Shown here piece after piece: positions 7,490 to 16,542 of a stretch of DNA of 64,000 nt. The notes beneath the pieces are model-generated. The model saw nothing but the letters and a program-made list of their open reading frames with translations, had not been told where the DNA came from and ran no database searches. Origin of the DNA: Rhodopirellula sp. Lineage in GTDB: Bacteria > Planctomycetota > Planctomycetia > Pirellulales > Pirellulaceae. The translations under genes were made by a program, and so were the position numbers. The stretch spans positions 1 to 64,000 of the forward strand of contig NZVD01000082.1 of the NCBI GenBank assembly GCA_002701385.1. Direction: 5' to 3'. Numbering within the stretch: position 1 is the stretch's first letter; each line of letters starts with the position of its first letter.

Positions 7490-9535
7490 CTATTTTTGAA
7501 ACAGTTGTGGTGTTCCGGTACTTGAGGCTGGTGCAGACGCTCCGGCAGGAATGATGGGCTGTAGGAAATTGATGACATCCGCTCGCTGACGGATGTCATC
7601 AAATGTGACATTCATTGCACTGTGGACTTTGCGTTCAGAAAGATAGTCGATTAATTCCTCTTTAACATCTTCGATTGATTCCACTACAGGAACGGTATGG
7701 CCTGTGCAACGCATAATAATGTATTTACCGCCCACGGCTACGATCCCGGACAATTCCCCTTTCTTTAAGCGGAATGCCTCTTCTTCTACGACAGGCTGCC
7801 CACCGTTTTTGCGAATGGGAGGCACCTTTCCTTGATTGGCTCGCGATACAGGTTCAATGGAATACTGTTCAGCCAGTTGACCAAAAAAGTAATCCGTTGA
7901 ATTGTTGTTTGCCAGATCCCAAACCATATTTGCCTGTCGTTGAGTATTCAGGACGATAGCCATGACTTCGACACGTTTTCCATAGTTGGATTCAAATCCT
8001 TTTTGCAGGTCGTCCTCGGTAATCTGTACCTGATCGCTGACAAGTTGCTTCAGTGCTACCGTTGGCCATACGGCATCTTTCACATAGATGTCGACAGTGA
8101 CATTGTCCTTTGAAGTAATGGCTTCGAGCCAGGTTTGTACGTCTGGGTTGCCCTGATCGTCGATGTATCCCCGGGAATCTGCAGCTCGCTTGATTTCCGA
8201 AAGGATGTCTTCCTGAGAGACCTCTTTGTTTTGGTTTGTCAAAGCCTGCGTTAAGAGCATCCGATTGATCTCTCCCTGAAGAACGTCGATTCCGTAACGG
8301 GTGATACATTCTTCAGCAAGTTCACGAACAGTGATTTGTTGTCCATTGAGAATAGCGACAACGCCAGGGTGGGATTCTTTCAGTGATGCATCCTTGTAGA
8401 CAGACTGAATTTTTGCCTCTGCCTGGAGACGTTGGAAAATGCTGCCGGCAGCCGACTCTAGATTGCGTTCACGAATTTGATCCCGTAAACGAGCTTCCGC
8501 GTCGGCCTTAAACTGAGGAGCAATATAAGTGGACGGAATACGTTTTTCACACTTCATCAGGATGTACTGATTGGCGATTTTTACGAGCTGTGAGATATCG
8601 CCTTCTTTCAGGCTAAAGGCCTCTGCTTCGAGACTTGCATCGCCAACGTGCTTCCCAATTGGTGGGATGAGTCCACGCGCACTGGCACTGGCCTGATCTT
8701 CGGAGTGTTCTTTGGCTAAGGCCCCAAATTCGTCCGGGTTGGCCAGAGCCTGTTTTCTGAGTTCAGTGATCGTGGCCAGGTTAGAGTGGGCGATCAAACG
8801 CACCTTTACCTTGGGGCCAAATTCAGATTCAAAGGCTTTGGCAAGCTGTTCCGGCGTGACCTCGATTTCCTGTGATGCCAATTGTCGAAGTGCCAGATTA
8901 ATCCACATATGTTCATTGCGATATTGATCCGGCGCGATATTGCGTTCCTGCTGTAGCATCGTTAGCCAGCGGTCCACGGACATTCCGAACTTCTTAGCCA
9001 TCCGTTCGATTTCTTTGTCAAGCAGCTCTTCGCTAATTACGATCTGATGTTTTTCACAGGCCTGTTTGATGAGTCTCTTATTGAGATAACCCTCGAGTGT
9101 TTCTTTGCCATATCGATCCAGACAAGCTTGAGCCAGCTGATTACGAGTGATGTTCTCACCGTTAACCTGAGCAACCACTTTGAGAGGTTTTGTGCCAGGG
9201 GATTTACTGGACGTAGAAGCAGGAGCAGTCGCATTTGCTGTGGTGGCGCGATTGGCAGTTGTCGCTGGTTTTGGTTGAGTTTGCCGCGCCGTTGTATTGG
9301 CTGAAGGATTCGTCGACTGCGTGATGCGCGATTGCGTTTGCGGAGCTCGGAACTGTGCCGGCTTTTGCTGAGCTTCGACGTTTTCCGGCGAGACCCAATA
9401 AAGACGGGCTACATAGGCAACTCCCAATAGAGCAACGCCTGTGATTCCCACAATGAAACGTCGAAAAGCGCGACGTGATTCAGCAATGTCCAGTACTTCT
9501 TTGCTACCGTGTGCTTGGCTTTCCTTGCCACTCAT
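7490..9535 (-). CDS. Membrane-anchored SurA/PpiC-type peptidyl-prolyl isomerase with tandem modules
   Basis: Predicted periplasmic folding chaperone of 681 residues. A short cytoplasmic N-terminus is followed by one membrane anchor (about residues 25-45) and a Gln/Thr/Ala-rich linker to about 115. Two homologous modules follow, at about 120-395 and 400-660. Each opens with a SurA-N-like segment (VAQVNGENITRNQLAQ and VAILNGQQITVRELAE) and ends in a parvulin-like domain (GLIPPIGKHVGDASLEAEAFSLKEGDIS and KVPPIRKNGGQPVVEEEAFRLKKGELS). I chose ATG 9535 because AAGGAG lies six bases upstream; a GTG at 9553 would precede that site. It has its own promoter and a 5'-terminal stem-loop upstream. Whether the divergent parvulin domains are still catalytic cannot be judged by eye. 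Confidence 0.8.
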   Translation of the reverse strand: MSGKESQAHGSKEVLDIAESRRAFRRFIVGITGVALLGVAYVARLYWVSPENVEAQQKPAQFRAPQTQSRITQSTNPSANTTARQTQPKPATTANRATTANATAPASTSSKSPGTKPLKVVAQVNGENITRNQLAQACLDRYGKETLEGYLNKRLIKQACEKHQIVISEELLDKEIERMAKKFGMSVDRWLTMLQQERNIAPDQYRNEHMWINLALRQLASQEIEVTPEQLAKAFESEFGPKVKVRLIAHSNLATITELRKQALANPDEFGALAKEHSEDQASASARGLIPPIGKHVGDASLEAEAFSLKEGDISQLVKIANQYILMKCEKRIPSTYIAPQFKADAEARLRDQIRERNLESAAGSIFQRLQAEAKIQSVYKDASLKESHPGVVAILNGQQITVRELAEECITRYGIDVLQGEINRMLLTQALTNQNKEVSQEDILSEIKRAADSRGYIDDQGNPDVQTWLEAITSKDNVTVDIYVKDAVWPTVALKQLVSDQVQITEDDLQKGFESNYGKRVEVMAIVLNTQRQANMVWDLANNNSTDYFFGQLAEQYSIEPVSRANQGKVPPIRKNGGQPVVEEEAFRLKKGELSGIVAVGGKYIIMRCTGHTVPVVESIEDVKEELIDYLSERKVHSAMNVTFDDIRQRADVINFLQPIIPAGASAPASSTGTPQLFQK

Positions 9536-9598
9536 CGGATGCTCCTTAACCAATCAATTCCTTTTGATCGTCAAGGGAACTACGTTGTCCCCCTCCAG

Positions 9599-9652
9599 CC
9601 TTGTGGGTTTGTCAATCTGAGTACAGACGTTGTGCGCAAAGGACCCACAAGG
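9599..9652 (-). promoter_or_regulatory. 5'-terminal stem-loop in the leader of the isomerase mRNA
   Basis: A perfect 10-bp inverted repeat (CCTTGTGGGT at 9599-9608, complement at 9643-9652) with a 34-base loop that may extend the stem through TTTG/CAAA. Its outer edge falls where transcription from the adjacent promoter should begin, so the mRNA would start with this hairpin. No T-run follows on the minus strand, which argues against a terminator. Confidence 0.5.
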
Positions 9653-9659
9653 TGGGAAG

Positions 9660-9689
9660 AGTATAGAGTTTTTTAGAAAAACAGGTCAA
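9660..9689 (-). promoter_or_regulatory. Sigma70-like promoter for the isomerase gene
   Basis: On the minus strand TTGACC (9689-9684) and TATACT (9665-9660) are separated by 18 bases. Both are close to the -35 and -10 consensus. It lies 125 bases upstream of the chosen start of the parvulin-type gene and downstream of the quinone oxidoreductase gene. Confidence 0.6.
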
Positions 9690-9753
9690 GACAGTTTTAA
9701 GCCAAACCACGGACAATTTCATGGTTGGCGGACCGTCGTTTGACTCTGGGAAT

Positions 9754-10752
9754 TCAGGGAGTTAGGACAATTTTCCCGGCAATCGAACCCTGCATACCCA
9801 ACGTGTTATCTTCCTGTAACTGATGTGCATTAGCCGCTTCAGAAAGCGGTAGCACCTGGCTGATCTGGGCTTTCAAAGCACCGGACGAAAGCCAATGATT
9901 GATGTCTTCTGAACATGCACGTAACTCATCGGCCGATGCCTTGAACATGACAAAGCCAAAGAGTTGCAGGCACTTCACATAAAATGGCCCTACTGGAAAG
10001 TCTGGCCGGGCATCACGTCCAGCCATGATGACAATGCGGCCACGTTCTTTCATGACCGAAACAATGTCCTCAAGATTCGGTTCACGTAGTGTTTCCCAAA
10101 AAACGTCAACTCCCTCGGGGGCTGCCGCCAGGATCGCTTCTAGCTCGTTTTCTGTTTTGTAATTGATGACAACGTCGGCCCCGAGTTGCCGGCAACGCTC
10201 GGCCTTTTCCTCTGAACCAGCTGTGGCAATGACACGAGCTCCTGCCGCCTTGGCCATCTGTAACACCATAGCCCCCACACCTCCAGTTCCGCCATGAACA
10301 AAGATCGTTTCTCCAGCCTGAATCCGAGCGTCTCGGAAAAGACCTAAATGAGCAGTTACGCCCACAAGTGAACATGCGGCCGCATCATTGTCAGACACGT
10401 CGTCCGGGGTCCCGTATAACCACTCCTGATCAACACTACAATACTCAGCAAATGTGCCCTGACGGCCTAACAGTCCCTGGTTGGTCCCCCACACTCGGTC
10501 TCCTACCTGGAATCGAGTTACCTCATCACCGATCGCTTCCACTGTCCCAGCCAAATCGCATCCTACTACAAACGGATTGGGGAGTTCCCAGTAATTGGCC
10601 CCGTTACGGATATACGTATCAACCGGATTCAAAGATACTGCTCCCACTTTCACTAAAACCTGACTTCCTGTCACAGAAGGTTTGTCAATTTCTCCGTACT
10701 GAATATTTTGAGCCGGACCACATTCGGTAATAAAAGCGGCTTTCATCGTCAT
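9754..10752 (-). CDS. Zinc-independent NADPH:quinone oxidoreductase, MDR family
   Basis: A 332-residue medium-chain dehydrogenase/reductase of the quinone oxidoreductase class. The N-terminal GroES-like domain has LNPVDTYIRNG and VVGCDLAGTVEAIGDEV. The Rossmann domain carries the nucleotide loop HGGTGGVGAMVLQMAKAAGA, where the AxxGVG pattern is typical of QORs. The zinc-binding cysteines and histidines of alcohol dehydrogenases are absent, and the length matches the family. It probably reduces quinones or enals with NADPH in the cytoplasm. Two starts are three codons apart (MTMKAAF); I used the upstream ATG because neither has a strong ribosome site. It is divergent from the phosphohexomutase gene, and a dispersed repeat lies between them. 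Confidence 0.85.
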   Translation of the reverse strand: MTMKAAFITECGPAQNIQYGEIDKPSVTGSQVLVKVGAVSLNPVDTYIRNGANYWELPNPFVVGCDLAGTVEAIGDEVTRFQVGDRVWGTNQGLLGRQGTFAEYCSVDQEWLYGTPDDVSDNDAAACSLVGVTAHLGLFRDARIQAGETIFVHGGTGGVGAMVLQMAKAAGARVIATAGSEEKAERCRQLGADVVINYKTENELEAILAAAPEGVDVFWETLREPNLEDIVSVMKERGRIVIMAGRDARPDFPVGPFYVKCLQLFGFVMFKASADELRACSEDINHWLSSGALKAQISQVLPLSEAANAHQLQEDNTLGMQGSIAGKIVLTP

Positions 10753-10803
10753 CTTGTTTTCTCGCTGTTGGTGTCCAAAGTAGTGAAAGAAAAACTATTG
10801 TAG

Positions 10804-10887
10804 CATTTAGCCATTAAACCATTTAACCATTTAACCATTTAGACAGTTCGACCCGCCTTCGTCTTTCGGACTTCAGCGGGTAAACTC
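10804..10887 (+). repeat. Dispersed hairpin repeat, copy A
   Basis: An array of CATTTAACC-like units (10804-10841), then a hairpin block, GACCCGCC..CGGACTTCAGCGGGTAAACTC. The same two-part layout recurs at 25970 and 50133. It lies in the divergent gap between the quinone reductase and phosphohexomutase genes and is not coding in any frame I can support. Confidence 0.6.
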
Positions 10888-10997
10888 TTACCGAATGGCC
10901 GAAGTTGGTTTGGGGCTGTGGATTTAGAGAAACCACAATTCCATGTACAATTGTAAAAAGTTTCCAGATCTATACTTTCCAATAGCTAATTGGTTCC

Positions 10998-12812
10998 ATG
11001 CTCGATATTCAATTACTTCTCGATGCCGTTAAGCTCGCTGTGGAAGCAGGGAAACTCTCTTCCAATGCGTTTGAAAACCTTAAAAACTGGATTGAGCAAC
11101 CAAAGTATGCGAAGTTTTTACCTGAAATTGTCAAACATATCCAAGAAGAACAATGGCAGGAATTGGACGACGCTTTTTGGAAAGTACTTGAGTTTGGTAC
11201 CGGTGGACGACGTGGAAGGATGTATCCTTTCGGGTCAAATACAATTAATGAACGCACGATCGGTGAGAGTGCTCAGGGACTTGCAAACTATATAAATTCA
11301 CAAGTCCCGGGAGAATCTCGAAGTTGTGCCATAGCCTACGATACGCGTCATCTTTCACGGGAATTTGCCGAACTGTGTGCAGGGGTCATGGTCGCCAATG
11401 GATTTCAAGTTTATTTCCTGGATGGGTACCGAGCCACACCGCAGCTCTCATTCCTAGTGAGACAAAAACAGTGTAGCTGTGGCATCATGGTCACCGCTAG
11501 CCACAACCCTCCGTCAGACAATGCTGTCAAAGTGTACTGGTCGTCAGGGGGGCAAATTCTTCCTCCCCACGATGCTGCGATTATCAAGGAGGTGATGGAA
11601 AATGTTGACGAAATTGAAGTTGCCGAATTCGCTACTGCAGTAGAAGCTGGGAAGATTAGCATTTGTACTGAGGAGATCGACCAGCAATTTGAACGTACAG
11701 TTGCGGCATTAAGTCAAAACGGGCCGCGTGATTTGAATCTTATCTATTCCCCACTACATGGAGTTGGGGGATTAGTGATTCCTCGGGTTTTAGCTGCCGC
11801 TGGTTTTGAAGGAGTAGAGACCTTTCCAGAGCACGCTCAGCCGGATCCAGATTTTTCCAATGTGCCGGGGCATGTATCCAATCCAGAAAACCTGGAAGTT
11901 TATGAACCAATTATTGATTACGCTCGTCAACAATCGGCTGATGTGATCATTGTAACGGACCCGGATGCAGATCGACTGGGATGTGCCGCGCCGGTCGGTT
12001 TACAGGACGATGCTCCGTGGAAGGTGTTTAACGGAAACCAGCTTTCCGCTATGTTAGGCGCTTATCGCTTAGAATCTCTGCATTCTCGAGGAGAACTATC
12101 TGAAGAGAGTTTTCTGGTAACAACACTAGTCACAACTCAGATGCTCAAGAGAATTGGGGAAAGCTTCTCCGTGCCCACACGGGATGACCTGCTGGTCGGC
12201 TTCAAGTGGATTGCCGGAGCTATAGATGAAGGCGGAGCCGAGCATTTCGTCTATGGGACAGAAGAATCTCATGGGTTCATGATCAGTGAGTATTGTCGGG
12301 ATAAAGACGGTGCTGTGGCGTGCATGATGCTGGCTGAACTTGCCGCTCAATTGAAAGCAGAAGGCCGTACGCTTCATGACTATCTAGAGTCGCTGTACTG
12401 GCAATTTGGATATCACCAGGAGAATCTGGCAACAATCTACATGGAGGGCAGTGAAGGCATGGCCAGGATGAACCGGTTAATGGAACATCTACGGACAGAA
12501 CTGCCCAAAACACTCGGAGGACTTGCGGTGGTTGCCAGACGAGACTATCAAACTCATTTGGTTACCAATGCTGCTGGGGCACAATCTCCTTTAGAGGGCC
12601 CTACTGGAAACCTGATCTTCTTTGACTTGGAGGTCGAGGGGAATTACCTTGCCATTCGGCCCTCCGGCACCGAACCAAAGATCAAGATTTATCTGTTTAC
12701 CTATGAACCAGCCGAAATGCTGTCTGATTTGGATCGTACTCGACGGGAAATGAGCCATCGCATTGAGAATCTGACGGTAGAGTTACAGACGATCGTCGAT
12801 TCGATTCAGTAA
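10998..12812 (+). CDS. Phosphoglucomutase/phosphomannomutase family alpha-D-phosphohexomutase
   Basis: Interconverts hexose 1- and 6-phosphates and so feeds sugar nucleotides for envelope glycans. All four domains of the family are visible in the 604 residues: the phosphoserine loop TASHNPPSDN (Ser168), the metal loop DPDADRLG, the sugar-binding loop GTEESHG, and the phosphate-binding loop RPSGTEPKIK near the C-terminus. An extra N-terminal stretch of about 65 residues precedes the usual GTGGRRGRMYPFGSN opening; this resembles the longer PGM/PMM (PgcA-type) forms. The start ATG has no strong ribosome site. It converges on the zinc-ribbon gene with only four bases between the stop codons. Glucose versus mannose preference cannot be read from sequence. 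Confidence 0.9.
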   Translation: MLDIQLLLDAVKLAVEAGKLSSNAFENLKNWIEQPKYAKFLPEIVKHIQEEQWQELDDAFWKVLEFGTGGRRGRMYPFGSNTINERTIGESAQGLANYINSQVPGESRSCAIAYDTRHLSREFAELCAGVMVANGFQVYFLDGYRATPQLSFLVRQKQCSCGIMVTASHNPPSDNAVKVYWSSGGQILPPHDAAIIKEVMENVDEIEVAEFATAVEAGKISICTEEIDQQFERTVAALSQNGPRDLNLIYSPLHGVGGLVIPRVLAAAGFEGVETFPEHAQPDPDFSNVPGHVSNPENLEVYEPIIDYARQQSADVIIVTDPDADRLGCAAPVGLQDDAPWKVFNGNQLSAMLGAYRLESLHSRGELSEESFLVTTLVTTQMLKRIGESFSVPTRDDLLVGFKWIAGAIDEGGAEHFVYGTEESHGFMISEYCRDKDGAVACMMLAELAAQLKAEGRTLHDYLESLYWQFGYHQENLATIYMEGSEGMARMNRLMEHLRTELPKTLGGLAVVARRDYQTHLVTNAAGAQSPLEGPTGNLIFFDLEVEGNYLAIRPSGTEPKIKIYLFTYEPAEMLSDLDRTRREMSHRIENLTVELQTIVDSIQ

Positions 12813-12816
12813 CAAA

Positions 12817-14934
12817 TCAGATTTCTGTATCTGTTTCAGCCATGCTAATGGCTAACATGCCGACGATCCTGCAAAGTACGACGAGACTTAACCAGATCAT
12901 GATCGCCGCAAAGATGACGGCAATTTTACTTTGGTTCAATAACATCACGGCCCCGACAATACACAAGAAAACCGCCGGGATGCCAATCAGCACGAATTTC
13001 ACAAGCAAATCACTTCGATGCTTAAGTCGCTTGTTTAAGTCCGCGGAAAATGGCTGCCAAAGACTTCCGGTATCCATGATGCCAAGTAGAAAGAATGGAA
13101 ACAAGGTAGCCATGATCACGGTACACAGAATGACGGGTAAAATTCCTAGCAGTCCACTAAGGAAGAAGTCGGTTATCCAGAAACAGATTCCTGCCGGGAC
13201 GGAAGCGTAAGTCACAACGACGAAAACAATGGCGGCGTCGCTGAGCCAACTCCATAAGTCAAAAGCCGGCCATTCCCGTACCTCTAAATCTCCCATGGCA
13301 GTTTGTCGTACGATATTCAGGAGAGTGGAAAAAGCGAATGCGCTCACCCCTAAGAACATGACTGCGCTGACAACGAGCAACGCGAGCGATCCCATCGTTC
13401 CAATGATAGATCCACCGCTGGGTGTGTGAGTCGCTGAGTGTCCCAGAGCGGCGATCAGGGCATAACCACTGCCAAGAATTGCGACGCGTGACAGAACGGT
13501 GGGAAGAGTCATGAGCTGGGCTACCGCTTTAAGCCAGCTTCCTTCTTCGAATTGTAACGTTGGCTCGATCTCTTCCTTATTAGCCTGCTCTTGTTGAGCA
13601 CGCTCTAAAATTTGCCGGCTGGCTGCATGCTCGTCACGCTGGATTTTCTCGCGCATGTCAGGGATATCTTTGAGCACCTGACGGGTCGATCCTGCTGCTG
13701 TGGCTGTTGGTGGCACAGAATTACCATTCGTAGATTCTGAACCTCGAGACGCACTAGATTGATTTAAATCCTCTAATTCATCCCGAACGACACGCTTTAC
13801 CGGTTCCGGCATCTGAGCCGGAGCTTTGATGGTATGCACCTTAAAGCAATCAGGGCATATCTTTTCTTGTCCAACGTCCTCCGGCGTGGCGGAAATTCCT
13901 GTTCCGCAAACTTCACACAATACCTGCCACTCGATTACAGTCCGATAGAGCACTTCTTTTTTCGGTTGCGGCTGTCGTTCGGATAGTTGGGCAATACGAG
14001 TTTGTTCACCCGCAAATCGATGAGGCTGTTTAATGACTCGTTCCGGTAGCGGGAGCGGTTGGCGGGCTGTGACCGTAATGGGCTGACTGCATTTGCCACA
14101 TTGCACGGTCTGTCCAATGTCCTGTTGGTAAACGACAACGTGAGCCTGGCAGACAGAGCAGGGAGTATCCCACCGGATGACCAATTCATATTCAGGTGCA
14201 GTGCTCGTAGGATCCGTCACCACTGGTATTGCCTGAATTGGAGTGAGAGGTTGTACCGGAATGGAGGGGGCATCTCCGATTGCTTCCAGTTCTACAATCT
14301 CTTCTTCGCTTTCTTCGCTTGGCTGATTACCAACAGGCGAAGTTTGACGTGCCTCGGTCGGCATCGATGGTGCAGCTGGTGCCGGAGTTGGGGGGGCTAA
14401 ATCCTTCAAGGGTTCTATAGTGAGTTCGCCACTTTGGGACTGATCGGCATAGCGAGCGGTTTTTCCCGGCTGGCCAGTATCGGGATTCTCTGGTTGATTT
14501 GGACGCAGTGTTAATGTCGGGTCTGACAGTTCGAATTCCTTGCCAGCCGTCTCCGGCTGGCTCGTACGATTAGCGACCGTGCCAGGCTTGGTGGTAGCCT
14601 TGGTCGTAGTTTGGGAGGATTTAGATGGTGCGTCTGGAATAGCGGGAACAGCCACTGATTCGAGGCAGGTTTCGCAAAGGATCTCTTTGCCTGCCTTATC
14701 TCGACTTGCATAAAGCGTGTTATTGCATAGCGGACACTCGACCATGATCGCGCCTGCATGAGTTTGGTTAGCGGCAGAGCTAATAGGTGCAGGTGCCTGG
14801 GATGCCACAAAGGAGGGCAGTCGCATCGGCTTTCCACATTCACTGCACGGTTGTCGGTTACCACTAAATTGAACTGGCAATCGATGCGGTGCATTACAGT
14901 GCGGGCATTGAAAGTCGAGCGTGTTGTCAGGCAT
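12817..14934 (-). CDS. Multi-zinc-ribbon membrane protein, function unknown
   Basis: A 705-residue protein I cannot assign to a named family. Four CxxC...CxxC zinc-ribbon modules are visible, opening CPHCNAPH (about residue 10), CPLCNNTL (about 72), CSVCQAHV (about 258) and CEVCGTGI (about 340). They are joined by Pro/Thr/Glu-rich, probably disordered linkers. The C-terminal third (about 470-700) has four to six hydrophobic membrane segments. Proteins of this build, with zinc ribbons followed by a membrane domain, are common and uncharacterised in planctomycetes (general knowledge). It follows frr in the same direction across a 59-base gap and may be the last gene of the rpsB operon. Roles in sensing or protein quality control would be guesses. 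Confidence 0.75.
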   Translation of the reverse strand: MPDNTLDFQCPHCNAPHRLPVQFSGNRQPCSECGKPMRLPSFVASQAPAPISSAANQTHAGAIMVECPLCNNTLYASRDKAGKEILCETCLESVAVPAIPDAPSKSSQTTTKATTKPGTVANRTSQPETAGKEFELSDPTLTLRPNQPENPDTGQPGKTARYADQSQSGELTIEPLKDLAPPTPAPAAPSMPTEARQTSPVGNQPSEESEEEIVELEAIGDAPSIPVQPLTPIQAIPVVTDPTSTAPEYELVIRWDTPCSVCQAHVVVYQQDIGQTVQCGKCSQPITVTARQPLPLPERVIKQPHRFAGEQTRIAQLSERQPQPKKEVLYRTVIEWQVLCEVCGTGISATPEDVGQEKICPDCFKVHTIKAPAQMPEPVKRVVRDELEDLNQSSASRGSESTNGNSVPPTATAAGSTRQVLKDIPDMREKIQRDEHAASRQILERAQQEQANKEEIEPTLQFEEGSWLKAVAQLMTLPTVLSRVAILGSGYALIAALGHSATHTPSGGSIIGTMGSLALLVVSAVMFLGVSAFAFSTLLNIVRQTAMGDLEVREWPAFDLWSWLSDAAIVFVVVTYASVPAGICFWITDFFLSGLLGILPVILCTVIMATLFPFFLLGIMDTGSLWQPFSADLNKRLKHRSDLLVKFVLIGIPAVFLCIVGAVMLLNQSKIAVIFAAIMIWLSLVVLCRIVGMLAISMAETDTEI

Positions 14935-14993
14935 GGGGCATGTCCCTGCCGCGAGTGAGTATATTCATCAATGTGACACATTGAGCCCTAGGC

Positions 14994-15554
14994 TTATGCG
15001 TCTTCCATGACTTCGGCTTCTCTGGCTTTAGCTGCATCGTTAACCTTGTTTTCGTAACTATTGGTTAACTTCTGGATTTCATCCTTGAGCAAATCGCGGT
15101 CATCTTCAGTTAGGGCGTTGTCTTTTTCACCCTGGTCGGCCGCTTTATTTCCATCTCGTCGCACATTACGAATAGAGACCTTCGCTTCTTCCGACAGTTC
15201 TTTGATGCGTGTCACCATTTTCTTTCGCACTTCACCAGATAATGCCGGGACGTTGATCCGGATCAGACGGCCATCACCCTGAGGGTTGTAACCGAGGTCG
15301 CTAGCGACGATGGCCTTTTCTATGTCTTTAATCACACTGGGATCATAGGGGCGAATGACAATTTGCTGAGGCTCTGGACAGCCTACGTTGGCAAGTTGCT
15401 TTAGAGGCGTTTGAGAACCATAACACTCCACTCGGATAGAGTCGACGAGACCGGGGTTTGCCCGGCCGGTTCGAATCCCTGCCAAATTGTTACGCAGGTG
15501 GTCGAGTGCTTTGTCCATTCGTTCTTCGGTGTCTAACAGGATTTCGTCGTACAT
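14994..15554 (-). CDS. frr: Ribosome recycling factor
   Basis: Splits the post-termination ribosome together with EF-G. The 186-residue length is standard for the family. It shows the N-terminal helix DTEERMDKALDHLRNNLAGIRTGRANP, seen here as DTEERMDKAL and RTGRANPGLVD, then the internal PYDPSVIKDIEKAI. The C-terminal helical part has the RRDGNKAAD motif. It is the fourth gene of the minus-strand block rpsB-tsf-pyrH-frr, an arrangement widely conserved in bacteria. A 124-base gap separates it from pyrH. Confidence 0.97.
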   Translation of the reverse strand: MYDEILLDTEERMDKALDHLRNNLAGIRTGRANPGLVDSIRVECYGSQTPLKQLANVGCPEPQQIVIRPYDPSVIKDIEKAIVASDLGYNPQGDGRLIRINVPALSGEVRKKMVTRIKELSEEAKVSIRNVRRDGNKAADQGEKDNALTEDDRDLLKDEIQKLTNSYENKVNDAAKAREAEVMEDA

Positions 15555-15678
15555 ATTATTTATTCAGCTTTTGATAAGTCCGATGGATTAGAAATGATGA
15601 CGAGTCGTTAAAGCAATTATCTGCAAGTCTAACGTCTCTGTAAAGTTTTATGGCGTTAGGTTGACTGTAGATGAGTCA

Positions 15679-16416
15679 TTAACCGATATAGGTGCCCAGA
15701 GTTTCCCCCTGGACTGCACGTTCGATATTGCCATTGATTTTGTAATTGAAAACCAAAATCGGCATTTTGTTTTCCATACAGTGAGTGATGGCCGTACTAT
15801 CCATAACCTGGAGTCCCTGATCACGCACGGTTTCGAAACTCAGTTCCGGGTAGAAAACGGCATGTGGATTCTTTTCTGGGTCTTCGCTGTAAACGCCATC
15901 AACGCGGGTCGCCTTTAAAAGGATATCGGCTTCTAGTTCCAGAGCTCGTTGAGCTGCTGCAGTATCAGTCGTTACAAAAGGACTTCCAATACCGGCGGCG
16001 ATGATTACCACTCGCCCCTTTTCCAGATGCCGTTTGGCTCGACGACGAATATATGGTTCAGCAACGCCATCCATTCGAATGGCGGACATGACACGAGTTT
16101 GTGCTCCGAGTGCTTCAAGAGCATCCTGCAGAGCCAATGCGTTGATAACGGTAGCCAACATTCCCATATAATGAGCAGTGGCTTCTTGAATACTGACGTT
16201 TTTCTCTTTGAATTGTGCACCGCGAAGGATGTTTCCACCTCCACATACGATTGCAATTTCACATCCCAGTTGTTGTGCCTGATTGATTTGTCTAGATATG
16301 TCAGCAACTTCTTCCATGCTGATTCCGCGTTCGCCAGCTCGAGCGAGACTCTCTCCGGAGAGCTTAAGGACGACGCGTTTGTACTTAGGGTTTTGACTAT
16401 TCTCTGGGTCTGACAT
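15679..16416 (-). CDS. pyrH: Uridylate kinase
   Basis: Phosphorylates UMP to UDP in pyrimidine nucleotide synthesis; the bacterial enzyme is an amino-acid-kinase-fold hexamer. The 245 residues include KLSGESLA near the N-terminus, the glycine-rich [11 protein letters not shown], and the nucleotide-binding [19 protein letters not shown]. Length and motif order match PyrH throughout. It sits between tsf and frr. A strong terminator hairpin lies between tsf and pyrH, so pyrH may be transcribed partly from its own promoter or by read-through. Pyrimidine synthesis is also represented in the window by carA. Confidence 0.97.
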   Translation of the reverse strand: MSDPENSQNPKYKRVVLKLSGESLARAGERGISMEEVADISRQINQAQQLGCEIAIVCGGGNILRGAQFKEKNVSIQEATAHYMGMLATVINALALQDALEALGAQTRVMSAIRMDGVAEPYIRRRAKRHLEKGRVVIIAAGIGSPFVTTDTAAAQRALELEADILLKATRVDGVYSEDPEKNPHAVFYPELSFETVRDQGLQVMDSTAITHCMENKMPILVFNYKINGNIERAVQGETLGTYIG

Positions 16417-16494
16417 CCGTGGGGCCTTTAAAGTTTTGATTTCGCTAGGACCGAGTTATCTTAGCGGAGGCATTTTAGAGTGGGGGCAAAAAGT

Positions 16495-16518
16495 AAGCCC
16501 CGATTTTACTCGGGGCTT
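16495..16518 (-). terminator. Terminator between tsf and pyrH
   Basis: A perfect 9-bp stem (AAGCCCCGA at 16495-16503, complement at 16510-16518) with a six-base loop. Read on the minus strand it is followed by ACTTTTTG, 25 bases after the tsf stop. The plus side also has a T-run (ATTTTTTG), so it could work in both directions. Confidence 0.8.
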
Positions 16519-16542
16519 ATTTTTTGTGCGAATACTTATGGC

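Noticed and set aside
10804-10841. CATTTAACC array as a CRISPR or telomere-like repeat
   Set aside because: Units are very short, contiguous and few, with no spacers, and they belong to a two-part element also seen elsewhere.
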